A stretch of 64,000 nucleotides of DNA from Candidatus Binatia bacterium. GTDB lineage: Bacteria > Desulfobacterota > Binatia > HRBIN30. Positions 40,558 through 49,223 of this stretch are shown in pieces. The position numbers and the translations under genes are program-made. The notes beneath the pieces were generated by a model. That model was not told where the DNA came from, did not search any database, and saw nothing but the letters and a program-made list of their open reading frames with translations. Location: positions 62,001-126,000 of the forward strand of contig JAKLJW010000005.1 of assembly GCA_023150935.1 (NCBI GenBank), given 5' to 3'. The first letter of the stretch is position 1, and each line of letters starts with the position of its first letter.

Positions 40558-41748
40558 ATGACCGACACGCCCGCATCCGCGGGGCCGCTGCGGGACATGC
40601 GGGTGCTCGACTGTACACACGTGATCGCCGGCGCCTGGTGTTCGATGATGCTGGCGGACCTCGGTGCCGATGTCATCAAGATCGAGCCCCCGCAGGGCGA
40701 GGTGACACGCACCAGCGTGGGACCTTTTCGCGCCTACGACTTCATCAACCGCAATAAACGCGCGATCGCCGTCGACCTCGCCCACCCCGACGGGGCAGCC
40801 ACCCTGCGCCGCCTGGCCGCCTGGGCGGACGTCTGGATCGAGAACTTCCGACCCGGCGTCCTCGATCGGGCCGGTCTCGGGTACACGGACCTCAGCGCCA
40901 TTAACCCGGCATTGATCTACTGCTCGATTTCAGGGTTCGGCCACGACGGGCCGTACCGCGATCGCGGCGGACTGGATCTCGTTACGCAGGCCATGAGCGG
41001 TATCATGAGCATCGTCGGTGAACCGGGCGGCGATCCGGCTTCGACCGCCGTACCCATCTCCGACCTCAATGCCGGCACCTTCGGCGCCCTCGGCGTCGTT
41101 GCCGCGTGGGCCCATCGACGGCAGACCGGGGAGGGACAGCGGGTCGAAACCACCCTGTTCGAATCGGCATTGGCGTACACGGTGTGGGAAGCGGGGCTTT
41201 ATTTCACCATCGGCGAGGTAGCCCAACCGCGCGGCTCGCGTCACCGGCTGGCGGCCCCCTACGAAGCGCTGCGCACCGCCGACGGTCATATCGTTGTGGG
41301 GGTGAACAACCAGAACCTGTGGAAGCGCTTTTGCGAAGCGATCGAACTGCCCGGGCTCCAGCACGATGCACGATTCGAGAGTCCGATCTCCCGAGTCATG
41401 AACCGGGACGATCTCAAGTTGGCGATCGAAGCGCGCCTTCGTGAGCAGCCCACTGAGCACTGGCTGGAGCGCATGCTCGCGCTCGGGATTCCGTGCGGCC
41501 CGATCAACACCATCGACCGGGCGCTGGCCGATCCGCAGGTGCAGGCACGAGGTCTCGTCGTCCGCGTGGGCGGTCGGGAATTCCTCGGCAGTCCGATCAA
41601 GTTGTCGCGCACTCCGGCTGCCCTGCGTCGAGGTCCGGCGGAAATCGGCGAGCACACGCGCGAGGTTCTCGGCGAAGCGGGACTGGCCGACGCGGAGATC
41701 GACGCCCTCATAGCCGCCGGCGCCGTTCGCGACGGCCGTGCGCCGTGA
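40558..41748 (+). CDS. CaiB/BaiF family CoA-transferase
   Basis: The 396-residue protein is a family-III CoA-transferase. It shows the N-terminal DxTHVIAG and MLADLGADVIKIE stretches and the Asp in GGLDLVTQ near residue 140, which is the usual acyl-CoA-anhydride-forming residue. These enzymes move CoA between an organic acid and an acyl-CoA, for example carnitine, formate, oxalate, succinate or aromatic acids. The specific substrate is unknown. It begins 6 bases after the DUF853 gene and converges on a peptide-binding protein. Confidence 0.9.
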   Translation: MTDTPASAGPLRDMRVLDCTHVIAGAWCSMMLADLGADVIKIEPPQGEVTRTSVGPFRAYDFINRNKRAIAVDLAHPDGAATLRRLAAWADVWIENFRPGVLDRAGLGYTDLSAINPALIYCSISGFGHDGPYRDRGGLDLVTQAMSGIMSIVGEPGGDPASTAVPISDLNAGTFGALGVVAAWAHRRQTGEGQRVETTLFESALAYTVWEAGLYFTIGEVAQPRGSRHRLAAPYEALRTADGHIVVGVNNQNLWKRFCEAIELPGLQHDARFESPISRVMNRDDLKLAIEARLREQPTEHWLERMLALGIPCGPINTIDRALADPQVQARGLVVRVGGREFLGSPIKLSRTPAALRRGPAEIGEHTREVLGEAGLADAEIDALIAAGAVRDGRAP

Positions 41749-41808
41749 GCGCAGGTGGCCCCGCCGGTTGTTCGCGCCGCCCGCTGACGGCGCAGCGCTC
41801 TCCCGGCT

Positions 41809-43398
41809 TCAGTCCCTCCCGTCGGCCAGCCAGACGCGATCGAGGCGCTCTGGACGAAACGGGTGCATTCGGTAGTCGCGCACGCGAGGATGCAGCAACC
41901 GGAAGCTCGCCGGGTGGAACAGGAACACCCACGGCGCGTCCGCGACGACAATCTCTTCGGCAAGGCGCAGCAAATCGAGGCGCTTCTGCGGATCCACGGT
42001 CCGCGCCGCCTCCTCCAGCAGCGCGTCGAGTTGCGGATTGGCATAGCCGGTGTTGTTGTTCGTGCCGATCGAACGCGAGTGAAACAGCACGTCGAGGAAG
42101 TTGCTCGGGTCGGGAAAATCAGCCTCCCAGCCGAGCAAGAACATCGGCACTTCCGGGTCGGTGCGCACCGCTTCGAGAAACGGCCCCCAGGCCAGCGACT
42201 TGATCTGCAAGTTCACGCCGACCTCCGCCAGATCCTGTTGCAGCGACTGCGCCAGGCGCAGGGTGGTGTCGTCGGCGCGCACCCAGAGCGTGGTGGTGAA
42301 ACCGGCGGCGTAACCGGCCTCGGCGAGCAGTGCCCGCGCCCGCGCCGGATCGAAGTCGTACCCGCGCAGCGCGGCGTTGTGCCCGGGCATCTTCGGCGGC
42401 AGGACCCCGCGCGCTGGCACCCCGCGCCGGTTGATCAGGCGCAGCAGCTTCTCTCTGTCGACGGCATGGTTCATCGCCTGGCGCACCCGCCGGTCGTCGA
42501 ACGGCGGCCGTCGAGTGTTCATGCCGAGGTAGTTGGTGCGCAGGGTCGTCTCCCGGCGCAACAGTTCCTTGTACGCCGGATCGGAGGTAACGCGCGGGAA
42601 CTCCGCGGGCGGAATCGAGGTCGCATCCAACTCTCCGGCTTCGTACTTCAGCCACTCGAGCTGTTCGTTAACCCCAACCTGCCGCACGATGCCGTCGAGG
42701 CGCGGGACCCCGCGCTCCCAGTAATGAGGGTTCGGCGCGAATTCGAGCCGTTGCCCGCTCTGCCAGCTACGCAGGGCAAACGGCCCACTGCCGACGGGAT
42801 GCCGCGCAAAGTCTTCACCCCAGCGCTCGACCTCCTCCGCCGGAACGGCGGCGGCAAACGGCATGGCCAGCTTGTGCAGGAATAGCGGATCGAACTCCGT
42901 TAGCCGAATGCGCAGGATCCCCGGTGCCGGGGTGTCGACGCCATTCAGTTCGCACTTCTCGTCGCTGCACGCGGAGGCACCGGTGATGCCCCGGAAAAAC
43001 TCCGCGCCCGGTGAGCGGGTACGGGGCCACAGCACGCGGGTCACGGCAAACCGGAAGTCGTCCGCGGTAACCGCGCGGCCGGTCGAGAACCGGACGTCGT
43101 CACGGAGGTGGAAGGTGTAGGTTAGCCCGTCGGGTGACACCTCCCAGCGCGTCGCTACCTCGGGTTGCAAGCGCCCCTCGTCGTCGTAACCGATCAGAGT
43201 ACTGAACAACATCTCCTCGAACTGCCACGAAGCAACGTCGTACCCGAGCGCCGGGTCAAGGGTCGGAATGTCGTCCTGATCGGCGAGGCGCAGGACGTTT
43301 CCGGCCGGGCCCCCGGTGGCCGGTTCGCCGCTGCATGCCGCCAGCACGAACCACACGGCGAGAATGCCCCGGCGCGGCCATGCCGGCCGTCTCCTCAT
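41809..43398 (-). CDS. Peptide/oligopeptide ABC transporter substrate-binding lipoprotein
   Basis: The 529-residue product from the ATG at 43398 is an SBP family 5 protein. A signal peptide with lipobox VLAAC, Cys22, is followed by the domain pattern of DppA/OppA proteins. It sits in the periplasm and presents peptides or similar ligands to the permeases. Its ATG overlaps the stop of the upstream permease gene by four bases (ATGA). An upstream in-frame extension of 51 residues has no signal-like character and is rejected. Confidence 0.92.
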   Translation of the reverse strand: MRRRPAWPRRGILAVWFVLAACSGEPATGGPAGNVLRLADQDDIPTLDPALGYDVASWQFEEMLFSTLIGYDDEGRLQPEVATRWEVSPDGLTYTFHLRDDVRFSTGRAVTADDFRFAVTRVLWPRTRSPGAEFFRGITGASACSDEKCELNGVDTPAPGILRIRLTEFDPLFLHKLAMPFAAAVPAEEVERWGEDFARHPVGSGPFALRSWQSGQRLEFAPNPHYWERGVPRLDGIVRQVGVNEQLEWLKYEAGELDATSIPPAEFPRVTSDPAYKELLRRETTLRTNYLGMNTRRPPFDDRRVRQAMNHAVDREKLLRLINRRGVPARGVLPPKMPGHNAALRGYDFDPARARALLAEAGYAAGFTTTLWVRADDTTLRLAQSLQQDLAEVGVNLQIKSLAWGPFLEAVRTDPEVPMFLLGWEADFPDPSNFLDVLFHSRSIGTNNNTGYANPQLDALLEEAARTVDPQKRLDLLRLAEEIVVADAPWVFLFHPASFRLLHPRVRDYRMHPFRPERLDRVWLADGRD

Positions 43399-44240
43399 CG
43401 TCCCGTGCCTCCGCGTTGGAACCGGGCCAGCAGGCCGTAACCGAGGAAATTGAAGGCGGCCACCGTGTAGACGATCGCCAGGCCGGGAAATAGCATCAGC
43501 CACGGCGCCGTTCGGTAGTACATTTGACTCTCGCTGATCATCCGCCCCCAACTCGGAACGGGTACCGGTACGCCAAGCCCGAGGTAACTGAGGCCGGCAT
43601 CCAGCAGCACCGTGCTCGAAGTCGACAACGCCGCCATGACGGCAATCGTCGGTGCGACGTTCGGCAGGATATGCCGGATCACGATCCGCAGGTCTCCCGC
43701 ACCGAGACCGACTGCCGCCCGCACGAAATCGCGTGTCCTCAGCGACAGCACTTCACTGCGCACGGTGCGCGCCACGGTTGTCCAGCCGACGATGCCGATG
43801 ACTACGAACAGCGTCGTCAAGCCCGGCTCGAAAAGCGCCGCCAGGGCGATTGCGAGCAACAGCGCCGGAAACGCCAGCACCACGTCGGTAAGCCGCATGA
43901 GCAACGTATCCACCCATCCGCCCGCGTAGCCGGCGAACGCGCCGACCGTCACGCCGAGCACCACGGCGATCGTCGTCGCCACCACGGCGACCAGCAGCGA
44001 CACGCGCGCTCCGTAGATGACGCGGCTGCAGACGTCACGGCCGAGTTCGTCCGTGCCCATCGGGTGGGCGCGCTGCGGCGGCGCCGGTTCGCCGAAACTG
44101 TCCGCCACGGCGCGATAAGGGTCGTACGGGGCAATCGCGGGCGCGGCCGCCGCAACGGCGACCAGGCCCAGAATCATCGCGCCGCCGACGGCAGTCAGCC
44201 GGCGTTGCAGCCCTTTTCCCGCGGCCACCGGTGCAGCCAT
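43395..44240 (-). CDS. Peptide ABC transporter permease, DppC-like
   Basis: The 281-residue protein has six predicted transmembrane helices and an EAA-like loop near residue 170 (RTVRSEVLSLRTRDFVRAA). It is the second inner-membrane permease of the transporter. The order from upstream is DppB (44256-45173), this gene, then the binding protein. It shares four bases with the binding protein gene. Ligand preference cannot be read from the permease. Confidence 0.92.
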   Translation of the reverse strand: MAAPVAAGKGLQRRLTAVGGAMILGLVAVAAAAPAIAPYDPYRAVADSFGEPAPPQRAHPMGTDELGRDVCSRVIYGARVSLLVAVVATTIAVVLGVTVGAFAGYAGGWVDTLLMRLTDVVLAFPALLLAIALAALFEPGLTTLFVVIGIVGWTTVARTVRSEVLSLRTRDFVRAAVGLGAGDLRIVIRHILPNVAPTIAVMAALSTSSTVLLDAGLSYLGLGVPVPVPSWGRMISESQMYYRTAPWLMLFPGLAIVYTVAAFNFLGYGLLARFQRGGTGR

Positions 44241-44255
44241 CTTACTTAGCTCCAG

Positions 44256-45173
44256 TCAACGGCGCCGGCGCAACCGCGGATCGACGAGCACGTAGATGAC
44301 ATCGACGGCGACGTTGGCGAGGACGACGAGCAGGGCGCCGAACAGCACCGTGCCCATGATCACCGGAATGTCCTGATTGAAGACGCCTTCAACGGCGAGC
44401 CGTCCGAGTCCCGGCCAGTTGAAGACGGTTTCGGTCAGCACCACGCCGCTCATCAAACCGGCGAAGTCGAGGCCGATCAGGGTTACCAGCGGCAGCAAGG
44501 CGTTGCGCAGACCGTGCTTGATGTAGATGGTTCGCGGCGGCAGGCCCTTGGCGTGCGCCGTGCGGATATAGTCGGCGCGCAGCACCTCGCCGAGATTGGC
44601 GTGCAGGACGCGGGCGTAGTAAGCCCCCTGCCCCAGCGCCAGCGTCGCCGCCGGCAGGACGACGTTGAGCAGGCCGTACCCGCCCAGCGGCAGCCAGCGC
44701 AATCGGTACGCGAATACGTACAGGAGCGCCATGCCGACCCAGAAGACCGGCAACGACAAAGCCACCAGGGATGCGACCAGCATGCCGAAGTCGAATGTGG
44801 ATCCCTGGCGCGGCGCGGTGAGCAGACCCAGTAGCACGCCGGCGAGCACCGCAAGGCCGAGACTGACGCTCGCCAGGGCGGCGGTCGCCGGCAGACGTTC
44901 CGCGATGGCGTCGAGCACGCGCTGGCGAGTCAGGTACGAGCGACCGAGGTCAGCGCGCAGCAGGCGGCTCAGGTAACGGACGTACTGCACCGCGACGGGC
45001 TGATCCAGCCCCAGTTCGCGGCGAATGTTCTTCAACGTTTGCTCGTCGGCCTTCGGACCCGCGGCAGTACGCGCCGGGTCGCTCGGGACAACGAAGGCGA
45101 GGCAGAAGGTCAATGCGCTTACGCCGGCGAGAACGGCCAGACTCCAGCCGAGACGTCGCAATAGCGCGATCAT
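44256..45173 (-). CDS. Peptide ABC transporter permease, DppB-like
   Basis: The 305-residue protein has the DppB layout: an N-terminal helix, a periplasmic loop containing ELGLDQPV, and five further transmembrane helices with the EAA motif region near LRADYIRTAHAKGL. It is the first permease gene of the set, and DppC follows after 15 bases. The ATPases of the transporter are not adjacent; the likely pair lies at 53716-55691 on the same strand. Confidence 0.92.
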   Translation of the reverse strand: MIALLRRLGWSLAVLAGVSALTFCLAFVVPSDPARTAAGPKADEQTLKNIRRELGLDQPVAVQYVRYLSRLLRADLGRSYLTRQRVLDAIAERLPATAALASVSLGLAVLAGVLLGLLTAPRQGSTFDFGMLVASLVALSLPVFWVGMALLYVFAYRLRWLPLGGYGLLNVVLPAATLALGQGAYYARVLHANLGEVLRADYIRTAHAKGLPPRTIYIKHGLRNALLPLVTLIGLDFAGLMSGVVLTETVFNWPGLGRLAVEGVFNQDIPVIMGTVLFGALLVVLANVAVDVIYVLVDPRLRRRR

Positions 45174-45228
45174 GGAGAGTCGTGGAACAGCGCCGGAAGT
45201 CGCCGGACGGCGATCGCGCCGCCACCGT

Positions 45229-45675
45229 TCAAAGCCTCAGGGCCTGGCTGAGCTTATCGCGCACGCGATGATACTCGTTCATCGTCCGGTCCGAGATCTG
45301 ACCCCCTTCTTCTTCCAGAAAGCGCGTAAAACCGGTGACCGCCTGGGTGAAGTCGTTCATCTGCTCCGGGGTCCACAGCGGCGTTTCCTCGGCCCGTTCG
45401 CGGATTTGCCGCAGGAGTCCCTCGATGTCCTGAAACATCCGCTCGCGGCTCACGTGGTCGATGTGCCCCCCGCCCCCTCCCCCGCCACCGAGATGAGGGG
45501 GGCGCCGCCGCTTCTGCCGCTGCGCCCGTTGGCGCCGTCGCTTGCGCCGTCCGCCGCCGCCCTGACCGCCCGCATCCCGGCCGTGTCCGCCTTCGCCTCC
45601 CGCACACATCCATCCACCCGCGGATGCGGGGTTGCCGCCTCCGGAGCCGGAACCGCTTGGGCCGCTCATCGTCAT
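45229..45675 (-). CDS. Small Gly-rich basic protein with helical C-terminus
   Basis: The ATG at 45675 is supported by AAAGGAG upstream. The 148-residue product has a Gly/Ser/Arg-rich first half (basic, low complexity) and a helical second half with alternating charged and hydrophobic residues. I do not recognise a family. An overlapping frame at 45254-45736 looks less protein-like. It precedes the DppB gene on the same strand by 55 bases. Confidence 0.45.
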   Translation of the reverse strand: MTMSGPSGSGSGGGNPASAGGWMCAGGEGGHGRDAGGQGGGGRRKRRRQRAQRQKRRRPPHLGGGGGGGGHIDHVSRERMFQDIEGLLRQIRERAEETPLWTPEQMNDFTQAVTGFTRFLEEEGGQISDRTMNEYHRVRDKLSQALRL

Positions 45676-45989
45676 GCGCCAATCTCCTTTGTTCCTCCGT
45701 CCAGCACTCGTGGCCGGCGTAACTCGACAGCGTCACGTGGGACGGAACCCGGACGCGCGCACGTTAGAGAGCCACCTCATCCCCGCCTGTGCGAGGTCCG
45801 CTCGGGACCACCGGGCGGCTCGGTGCGCGCGCACCTTGGAACTGTTGGGAATCTACCCGTCTGGCGCGCCAAAGGAAAGTGGAAGAATGCGATTATGTTG
45901 CATTCCCTGACCGGGTCGGTGCGGAAGTCGCTCGCCTGCCCCGGCTGAGAATGATATGCAGCGCCGACGGTTTGCGACGACGGTGGTCG
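45676..45989. other. Divergent region between the Gly-rich gene and the MerR-TPR gene
   Basis: These 314 bases contain no clear gene. They separate divergent starts and probably hold promoters. The MerR-type protein might act on its own promoter here; no palindromic operator stands out by eye. Confidence 0.4.
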
Positions 45990-46904
45990 ATGCCTTTATC
46001 CCTGCACTCTGACGGCGTGGCGGGCGCGGCGGCACGGGCGAGCCGGGCGGCGCAGTCCGCGCACCTGTACCGGACCGTCGAGGTGGCGCGCATACTGGGG
46101 GTCAGCCCGGCGCGTGTGCGGCGTCTGGCACGCGCCGGCGGGCGACGCCCGCAGCGAACCGGGACGTGGTTTCTGTTTTCGTTTCAAGATCTGGTCCTCT
46201 TGCGCACCGCGTATGGACTGCGGGCGGCGAACGTGCCGGCGCGACGCGTGGGGCGAGTCCTGGCGCAACTCGCCCGACAGCTCCCGGCCGAACGGCCTTT
46301 GTCCGGGGTGCGCATCCTTGCTGGCGGCCGCCGCGTCGTCGTCCGCCAGGGCCACACCGCATGGCAACCGGAGGACGGCCAGGTTGTGTTTTCGTTCGCC
46401 GTCGACGAACTGGCCAGACAGGTACGACGCACCACCGCGAGTCCGGCGCCGGTCGCGGCCGGCGCCGACACCGCGCAGGGTCGGCGGGAAGCGGGACGGT
46501 GCTACGACCGCGCGCTGGTGCTCGAGCAGGCCGGGCATACGAAGGCGGCCCGGGACGCCTACCGGCGCACCATCGAGATCGATCCGACTTTCGCCGACGC
46601 GCACATCAACCTCGGGCGGCTCCTGCACGAGAGCGGGGACGCGGCGGCAGCCGCCGACCACTATCGACAGGCTCTGGTCCACGCCCCCGAAGACGCGGTG
46701 GGTAATTTCAACCTTGCAGTGGCCCTCGAGGACCTCGGTCAGCCAACGGCTGCGGTGGCACATTACCAACGAGCGATCGCCCTCGACGCCGAGTTCGCCG
46801 ACGCCCATTTCAACCTCGGGAGTCTGTTCGAGAAACTCAATCTGCCCGCCGACGCGACGCGCCACCTCGGCCTTTACCGGCGCCTGATCGAAGGGAGCGC
46901 CTGA
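45990..46904 (+). CDS. MerR-like HTH protein fused to TPR repeats
   Basis: The 304-residue product from the ATG at 45990 (one at 45951 would add 13 residues) begins with an HTH of MerR type (about 27-100: YRTVEVARILGVSPARVRRLAR and following helices). A middle beta segment and then four or more TPR helix pairs follow (about 165-295). It combines DNA binding with a protein-interaction platform and probably regulates genes in response to a TPR-bound partner. It has no cysteine effector site of classic MerR metal sensors. It is convergent with murE. Confidence 0.65.
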   Translation: MPLSLHSDGVAGAAARASRAAQSAHLYRTVEVARILGVSPARVRRLARAGGRRPQRTGTWFLFSFQDLVLLRTAYGLRAANVPARRVGRVLAQLARQLPAERPLSGVRILAGGRRVVVRQGHTAWQPEDGQVVFSFAVDELARQVRRTTASPAPVAAGADTAQGRREAGRCYDRALVLEQAGHTKAARDAYRRTIEIDPTFADAHINLGRLLHESGDAAAAADHYRQALVHAPEDAVGNFNLAVALEDLGQPTAAVAHYQRAIALDAEFADAHFNLGSLFEKLNLPADATRHLGLYRRLIEGSA

Positions 46905-46988
46905 TCCGCGGCTTCGCGCGCTCGCTTCTCCGCAGTCACCTTGACCCTCCGGGACACCGGCCTTCTCGGGGTGGGTTGATCTTCCCGC

Positions 46989-48533
46989 TCAACTCGCCGG
47001 CATCGCCTCGCGCCCCCGATACCTTCTAGCCAGGGCGGCACGGGCGACCTCGCGATCGTCGAAATGGACGCGGCGGCCGGCGAAGAGCTGATAGGTTTCG
47101 TGCCCCTTGCCGGCAATCAGCACCAGGTCGCCCGGTTCAGCCGCGTCGATCGCCGCCGCGATCGCCCGCGCCCGATCGACATCGCTGCGAACGCGATTGC
47201 CGGCGTTCGGCACGCGCCGCGCGCCGGCGAGGATCTCGGCCACGATAGCCTCCGGGTCTTCGGAACGCGGGTTGTCCGAGGTCACGAACACCAGATCGCT
47301 CGCGCGCGCCGCGATCTCTCCCATCAACGCACGTTTGCCGCGGTCGCGGTCGCCGCCGCAGCCGAATACCGTGATGATCCGACGCGGCCCCAGAGCACGG
47401 CCGCTCCGCAACAGACGCTCCAGAGCGTCCGGCTTGTGAGCGTAATCCACGGCGACTTGAAACGGCTGCCCGCCAGCCACCAATTCGAAGCGACCCGGCA
47501 CCGGCGGCGCAACGGCCAGACCGTGCGCCATCGTGGCCGGGGCAATACCCAGGCTCAGCCCGCTCGCCAGTGCTGCCAGGGCGTTATAGACGGTGTAGTC
47601 CCCGAGGTGCGGGAGCCGCACCTCAATGTCGCCGGCCGGGGTCGTCGCCACAAAATGGGTCCCGTCGAGGCCGAGCCGAACCCCACGGGCGATCACTGTG
47701 GCCGCCGCGTGGATGCCAAACGTAAGCGGCGCCGCAGCGCAACCGTCGAGCATGAATGCCGCGCGGGGATCGTCGGCGTTGATCACCGCCGTAGCCCGCT
47801 TGCCGTGGCGCCCCAGCGACGCAAACAGCCTCCGCTTGGCGTCGCCGTAATCTTCCATGTCGGCGTGGAAGTTGAGGTGGTCCTGACTCAGATTCGTGAA
47901 CACCGCAACGTCGAACGCGATGCCGTCGGTGCGCCTTAGAGCCAGCGCGTGCGAAGACACCTCCATGACCACGGCGCGGCAGTCCATATCCACGGCGCGC
48001 CGGAGGAGCCGCTGCAGCTCGGGCGCCTCCGGCGTCGTCTGCACCGCCGGCTCGACAACATCGCCGAAACGGTACTCGATGGTGCCAAAGCGCGCCACCG
48101 ACCAGCCGGCAGCGCGCAGGATCGATTCGATGAAGTAGGTCGTCGAGGTCTTCCCGCTCGTTCCGGTAACGCCGATCATGCACAACTGCCGTGACGGGTT
48201 GCCGTAGTAGGCGCATGCCATGGATGCGATTGCACTCCACGCATTCGCCACTCGGAGCACGGTGACGCAGGCCGGCACCTCGACCGCGCGTTCAACCACG
48301 ACCGCGACGGCCCCGCGAGCCGACGCCTGCGCGACGAAGTCGTGGCGGTCGGCCCGCAGCTCGCCGCCGTCCGCCCGATAGCCGGGCAGACAGACGAAGA
48401 CGTCGCCGGGTTCGACAATACGGGAGTCCGCGACGACGGCGCGCACCGGCTGCGCCGGGTCACCGGCCACGACCGCGAAATCGACGCCCGCAAGCAGGTC
48501 GGCGAGTCGGGGCGCCTTGTGCGACGAGGTCAT
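46989..48533 (-). CDS. murE: UDP-N-acetylmuramoyl-tripeptide synthetase MurE
   Basis: The 514-residue MurE adds the third residue to the cell-wall stem peptide in the cytoplasm. The ATP-binding TGTSGKT lies at 123-129 and the specificity motif D-N-P-R at 420-423, which is the meso-diaminopimelate type. Length and motifs are complete. It lies outside a dcw cluster; its upstream neighbour on the strand is a hypothetical gene 105 bases away. It converges on the MerR-TPR gene. Confidence 0.96.
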   Translation of the reverse strand: MTSSHKAPRLADLLAGVDFAVVAGDPAQPVRAVVADSRIVEPGDVFVCLPGYRADGGELRADRHDFVAQASARGAVAVVVERAVEVPACVTVLRVANAWSAIASMACAYYGNPSRQLCMIGVTGTSGKTSTTYFIESILRAAGWSVARFGTIEYRFGDVVEPAVQTTPEAPELQRLLRRAVDMDCRAVVMEVSSHALALRRTDGIAFDVAVFTNLSQDHLNFHADMEDYGDAKRRLFASLGRHGKRATAVINADDPRAAFMLDGCAAAPLTFGIHAAATVIARGVRLGLDGTHFVATTPAGDIEVRLPHLGDYTVYNALAALASGLSLGIAPATMAHGLAVAPPVPGRFELVAGGQPFQVAVDYAHKPDALERLLRSGRALGPRRIITVFGCGGDRDRGKRALMGEIAARASDLVFVTSDNPRSEDPEAIVAEILAGARRVPNAGNRVRSDVDRARAIAAAIDAAEPGDLVLIAGKGHETYQLFAGRRVHFDDREVARAALARRYRGREAMPAS

Positions 48534-48638
48534 GAAATAGGCGTGTCAGAGGCACAGGCTCGTGGCCGGAAACCGCCGCGGCATAGCGGCCACCGATTGA
48601 CATAGCAGCCGCGGAAGCGGTCGGGCCGCCGGCTGCCG

Positions 48639-49127
48639 TCACTCAGGGGCTGGACCCGCCGCTGGCGGTGGGTTGGAACGGAGACGGGCGGCAACCGCCG
48701 GCACCGCTTTGAGGAGCATGTCGAGGCGCGCCACTTCCGGGCCGGCACTGGCCACCAGAGCACCCTGGTAAGCCGCCAGCGCAGTATCCAGTTCCCCCTC
48801 CTTCTCGACCGCGACCTGGTCGTTGTCGCCGAGGCACGCGTTGACGGCTTCGGCGAGTTTCTCGATGCGCTCTTCGCCGTCCTCGCCGAGTTTATCGTGG
48901 AGGTGTTCGTTCCATATCGCGTAGAAGGCGAACGTCGTCGGCACCTGGCGCCGCAGCCCGCCCGAGAGCAGGTACAACTGATCGGCCAGACTCGCCGCGG
49001 ATACCGCTTTGCGCCGCGTCACCAGCCCGTTCAGGCGGACAAGCTTGTCCCGCAGCCGCTGAAGGCCCAGATTTCCCGCCAGCAATTCGACCGCCTCCTG
49101 AAATTCCCTCTGCGTCAGATTCGCCAT
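48639..49127 (-). CDS. Helical hypothetical protein
   Basis: The ATG at 49127 has GAGGTGAGG just upstream, while the GTG at 49133 lies too close to that site to use it. The 162-residue product is mostly helical, with Leu, Ala and Glu rich stretches, no cysteine pairs and no signal peptide. I do not recognise a family. It is divergent from the PheC-AroQ fusion and lies upstream of murE. Confidence 0.6.
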   Translation of the reverse strand: MANLTQREFQEAVELLAGNLGLQRLRDKLVRLNGLVTRRKAVSAASLADQLYLLSGGLRRQVPTTFAFYAIWNEHLHDKLGEDGEERIEKLAEAVNACLGDNDQVAVEKEGELDTALAAYQGALVASAGPEVARLDMLLKAVPAVAARLRSNPPPAAGPAPE

Positions 49128-49223
49128 CCTCACCTCGTGTCGTTACGGCCGCGAGCGCGGCCACTGGCCGTCAGGGTCTTGCCTTCACGCCCGGCGCGTG
49201 TCAACGCTCCCGGTCACCGTTCA

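Noticed and set aside
41863..42885. 340-codon plus-strand open frame opposite the peptide-binding protein
   Set aside because: It is a shadow of a well-supported SBP family 5 gene.
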